Notes under the pieces: model-generated
What the model was told of the DNA's origin: nothing
What the model saw: the letters and a program-made list of their open reading frames with translations, nothing else
The model's database searches: none
Shown here: positions 6,016-6,146 of the stretch, in pieces
Layout: every line of letters starts with the position of its first letter
Position numbering within the stretch: the first letter of the stretch is position 1
Source: Syntrophomonadaceae bacterium
Lineage (GTDB): Bacteria > Bacillota > Syntrophomonadia > Syntrophomonadales > Syntrophomonadaceae
DNA: 6,146 nucleotides
Reading direction: 5' to 3'
Assembly (NCBI GenBank): GCA_012522705.1
Contig: JAAYJY010000226.1
Location: 1 to 6,146, forward strand
Made by a program: the position numbers and the translations under genes

Positions 6016-6146
6016 TTAGGCGCGGATAGAAACCGGGGTGCCGGTGGGGATGTTTCGGTACAGCCACTGGGCATCCTCGGTGGCCAGCCGCACACATCCA
6101 TGGGAGGCCGGCGTCCCCAACTTGGCCGCTTCCACATCAATGACCG
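6016..6146 (-). CDS. L,D-transpeptidase (YkuD/ErfK family), 3' end only
   Basis: Only the last 42 residues lie in the window; the 5' part runs off the right edge. They contain the YkuD catalytic signature: SHGCVRL with the nucleophilic cysteine and the adjacent histidine, preceded by KLGTPA and followed by ATEDAQWLY and a C-terminal IPTGTPVSIRA. This is the standard ending of L,D-transpeptidases, where the domain closes with a Gly-Thr-Pro-Val strand. Such enzymes make 3-3 cross-links in peptidoglycan or attach proteins to it, outside the cytoplasmic membrane. Signal peptide or LysM/peptidoglycan-binding domains cannot be seen here. The stop is TAA (complement of 6016-6018). The gene converges on the flavin gene. 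Confidence 0.9.
   Translation of the reverse strand, partial: VIDVEAAKLGTPASHGCVRLATEDAQWLYRNIPTGTPVSIRA

Noticed and set aside
1..6146. tRNA, rRNA, CRISPR array or insertion sequence
   Set aside because: I saw no cloverleaf-like segments, no regularly spaced direct repeats, no transposase motifs and no terminal inverted repeats.

Overview
This window looks like bacterial chromosome of moderate GC content, with strong purine-rich Shine-Dalgarno sites (AGGGAG, AAGGAGGGG, GGGAGGG), frequent GTG starts and compact gene packing. Together with an L,D-transpeptidase gene this suggests a Gram-positive, Clostridia-like (Firmicutes) host. That placement is inference from style; no marker gene is present.

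Layout, left to right. Bases 1-260 are non-coding leader with an imperfect 34-base palindrome and a plausible promoter. A 458-residue protein follows (261-1637) with a C-terminal HD-type metal phosphohydrolase domain and a long N-terminal region of unknown function, part of which resembles a degenerate ADP-ribosyltransferase fold. After a 187-base gap comes a YgjP/DUF45-type zinc metallopeptidase-like gene (1825-2532). A small two-helix membrane ORF (2616-2819) may be intact from a TTG start or may be the remains of a frameshifted gene that started at 2564. It converges on a minus-strand three-helix membrane protein (2835-3134).

Between that minus-strand gene and the next plus-strand gene lies a divergent intergenic region with a promoter candidate in each direction. 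The plus-strand promoter overlaps an operator-like inverted repeat. It would drive a four-member transcription unit: a 39-codon small ORF (3306-3425), a MoxR-family AAA+ ATPase (3448-4323), a CoxE-like von Willebrand A protein (4349-5449) and a PNPOx-like split-barrel flavin protein (5485-5958). MoxR ATPases and VWA/MIDAS proteins are a well-known pair that remodels or activates a client enzyme or complex. No client (for example a molybdenum hydroxylase such as CO dehydrogenase) is visible here, so the target is unknown. An imperfect hairpin separates this unit from the 3' end of a convergent L,D-transpeptidase gene cut by the window edge.

The most worthwhile leads are the ART-like/HD architecture, the orphan MoxR-VWA-flavoprotein operon with its leader ORF and palindromic promoter, and the possibly broken small membrane gene. 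None of these is proven to be a new system.
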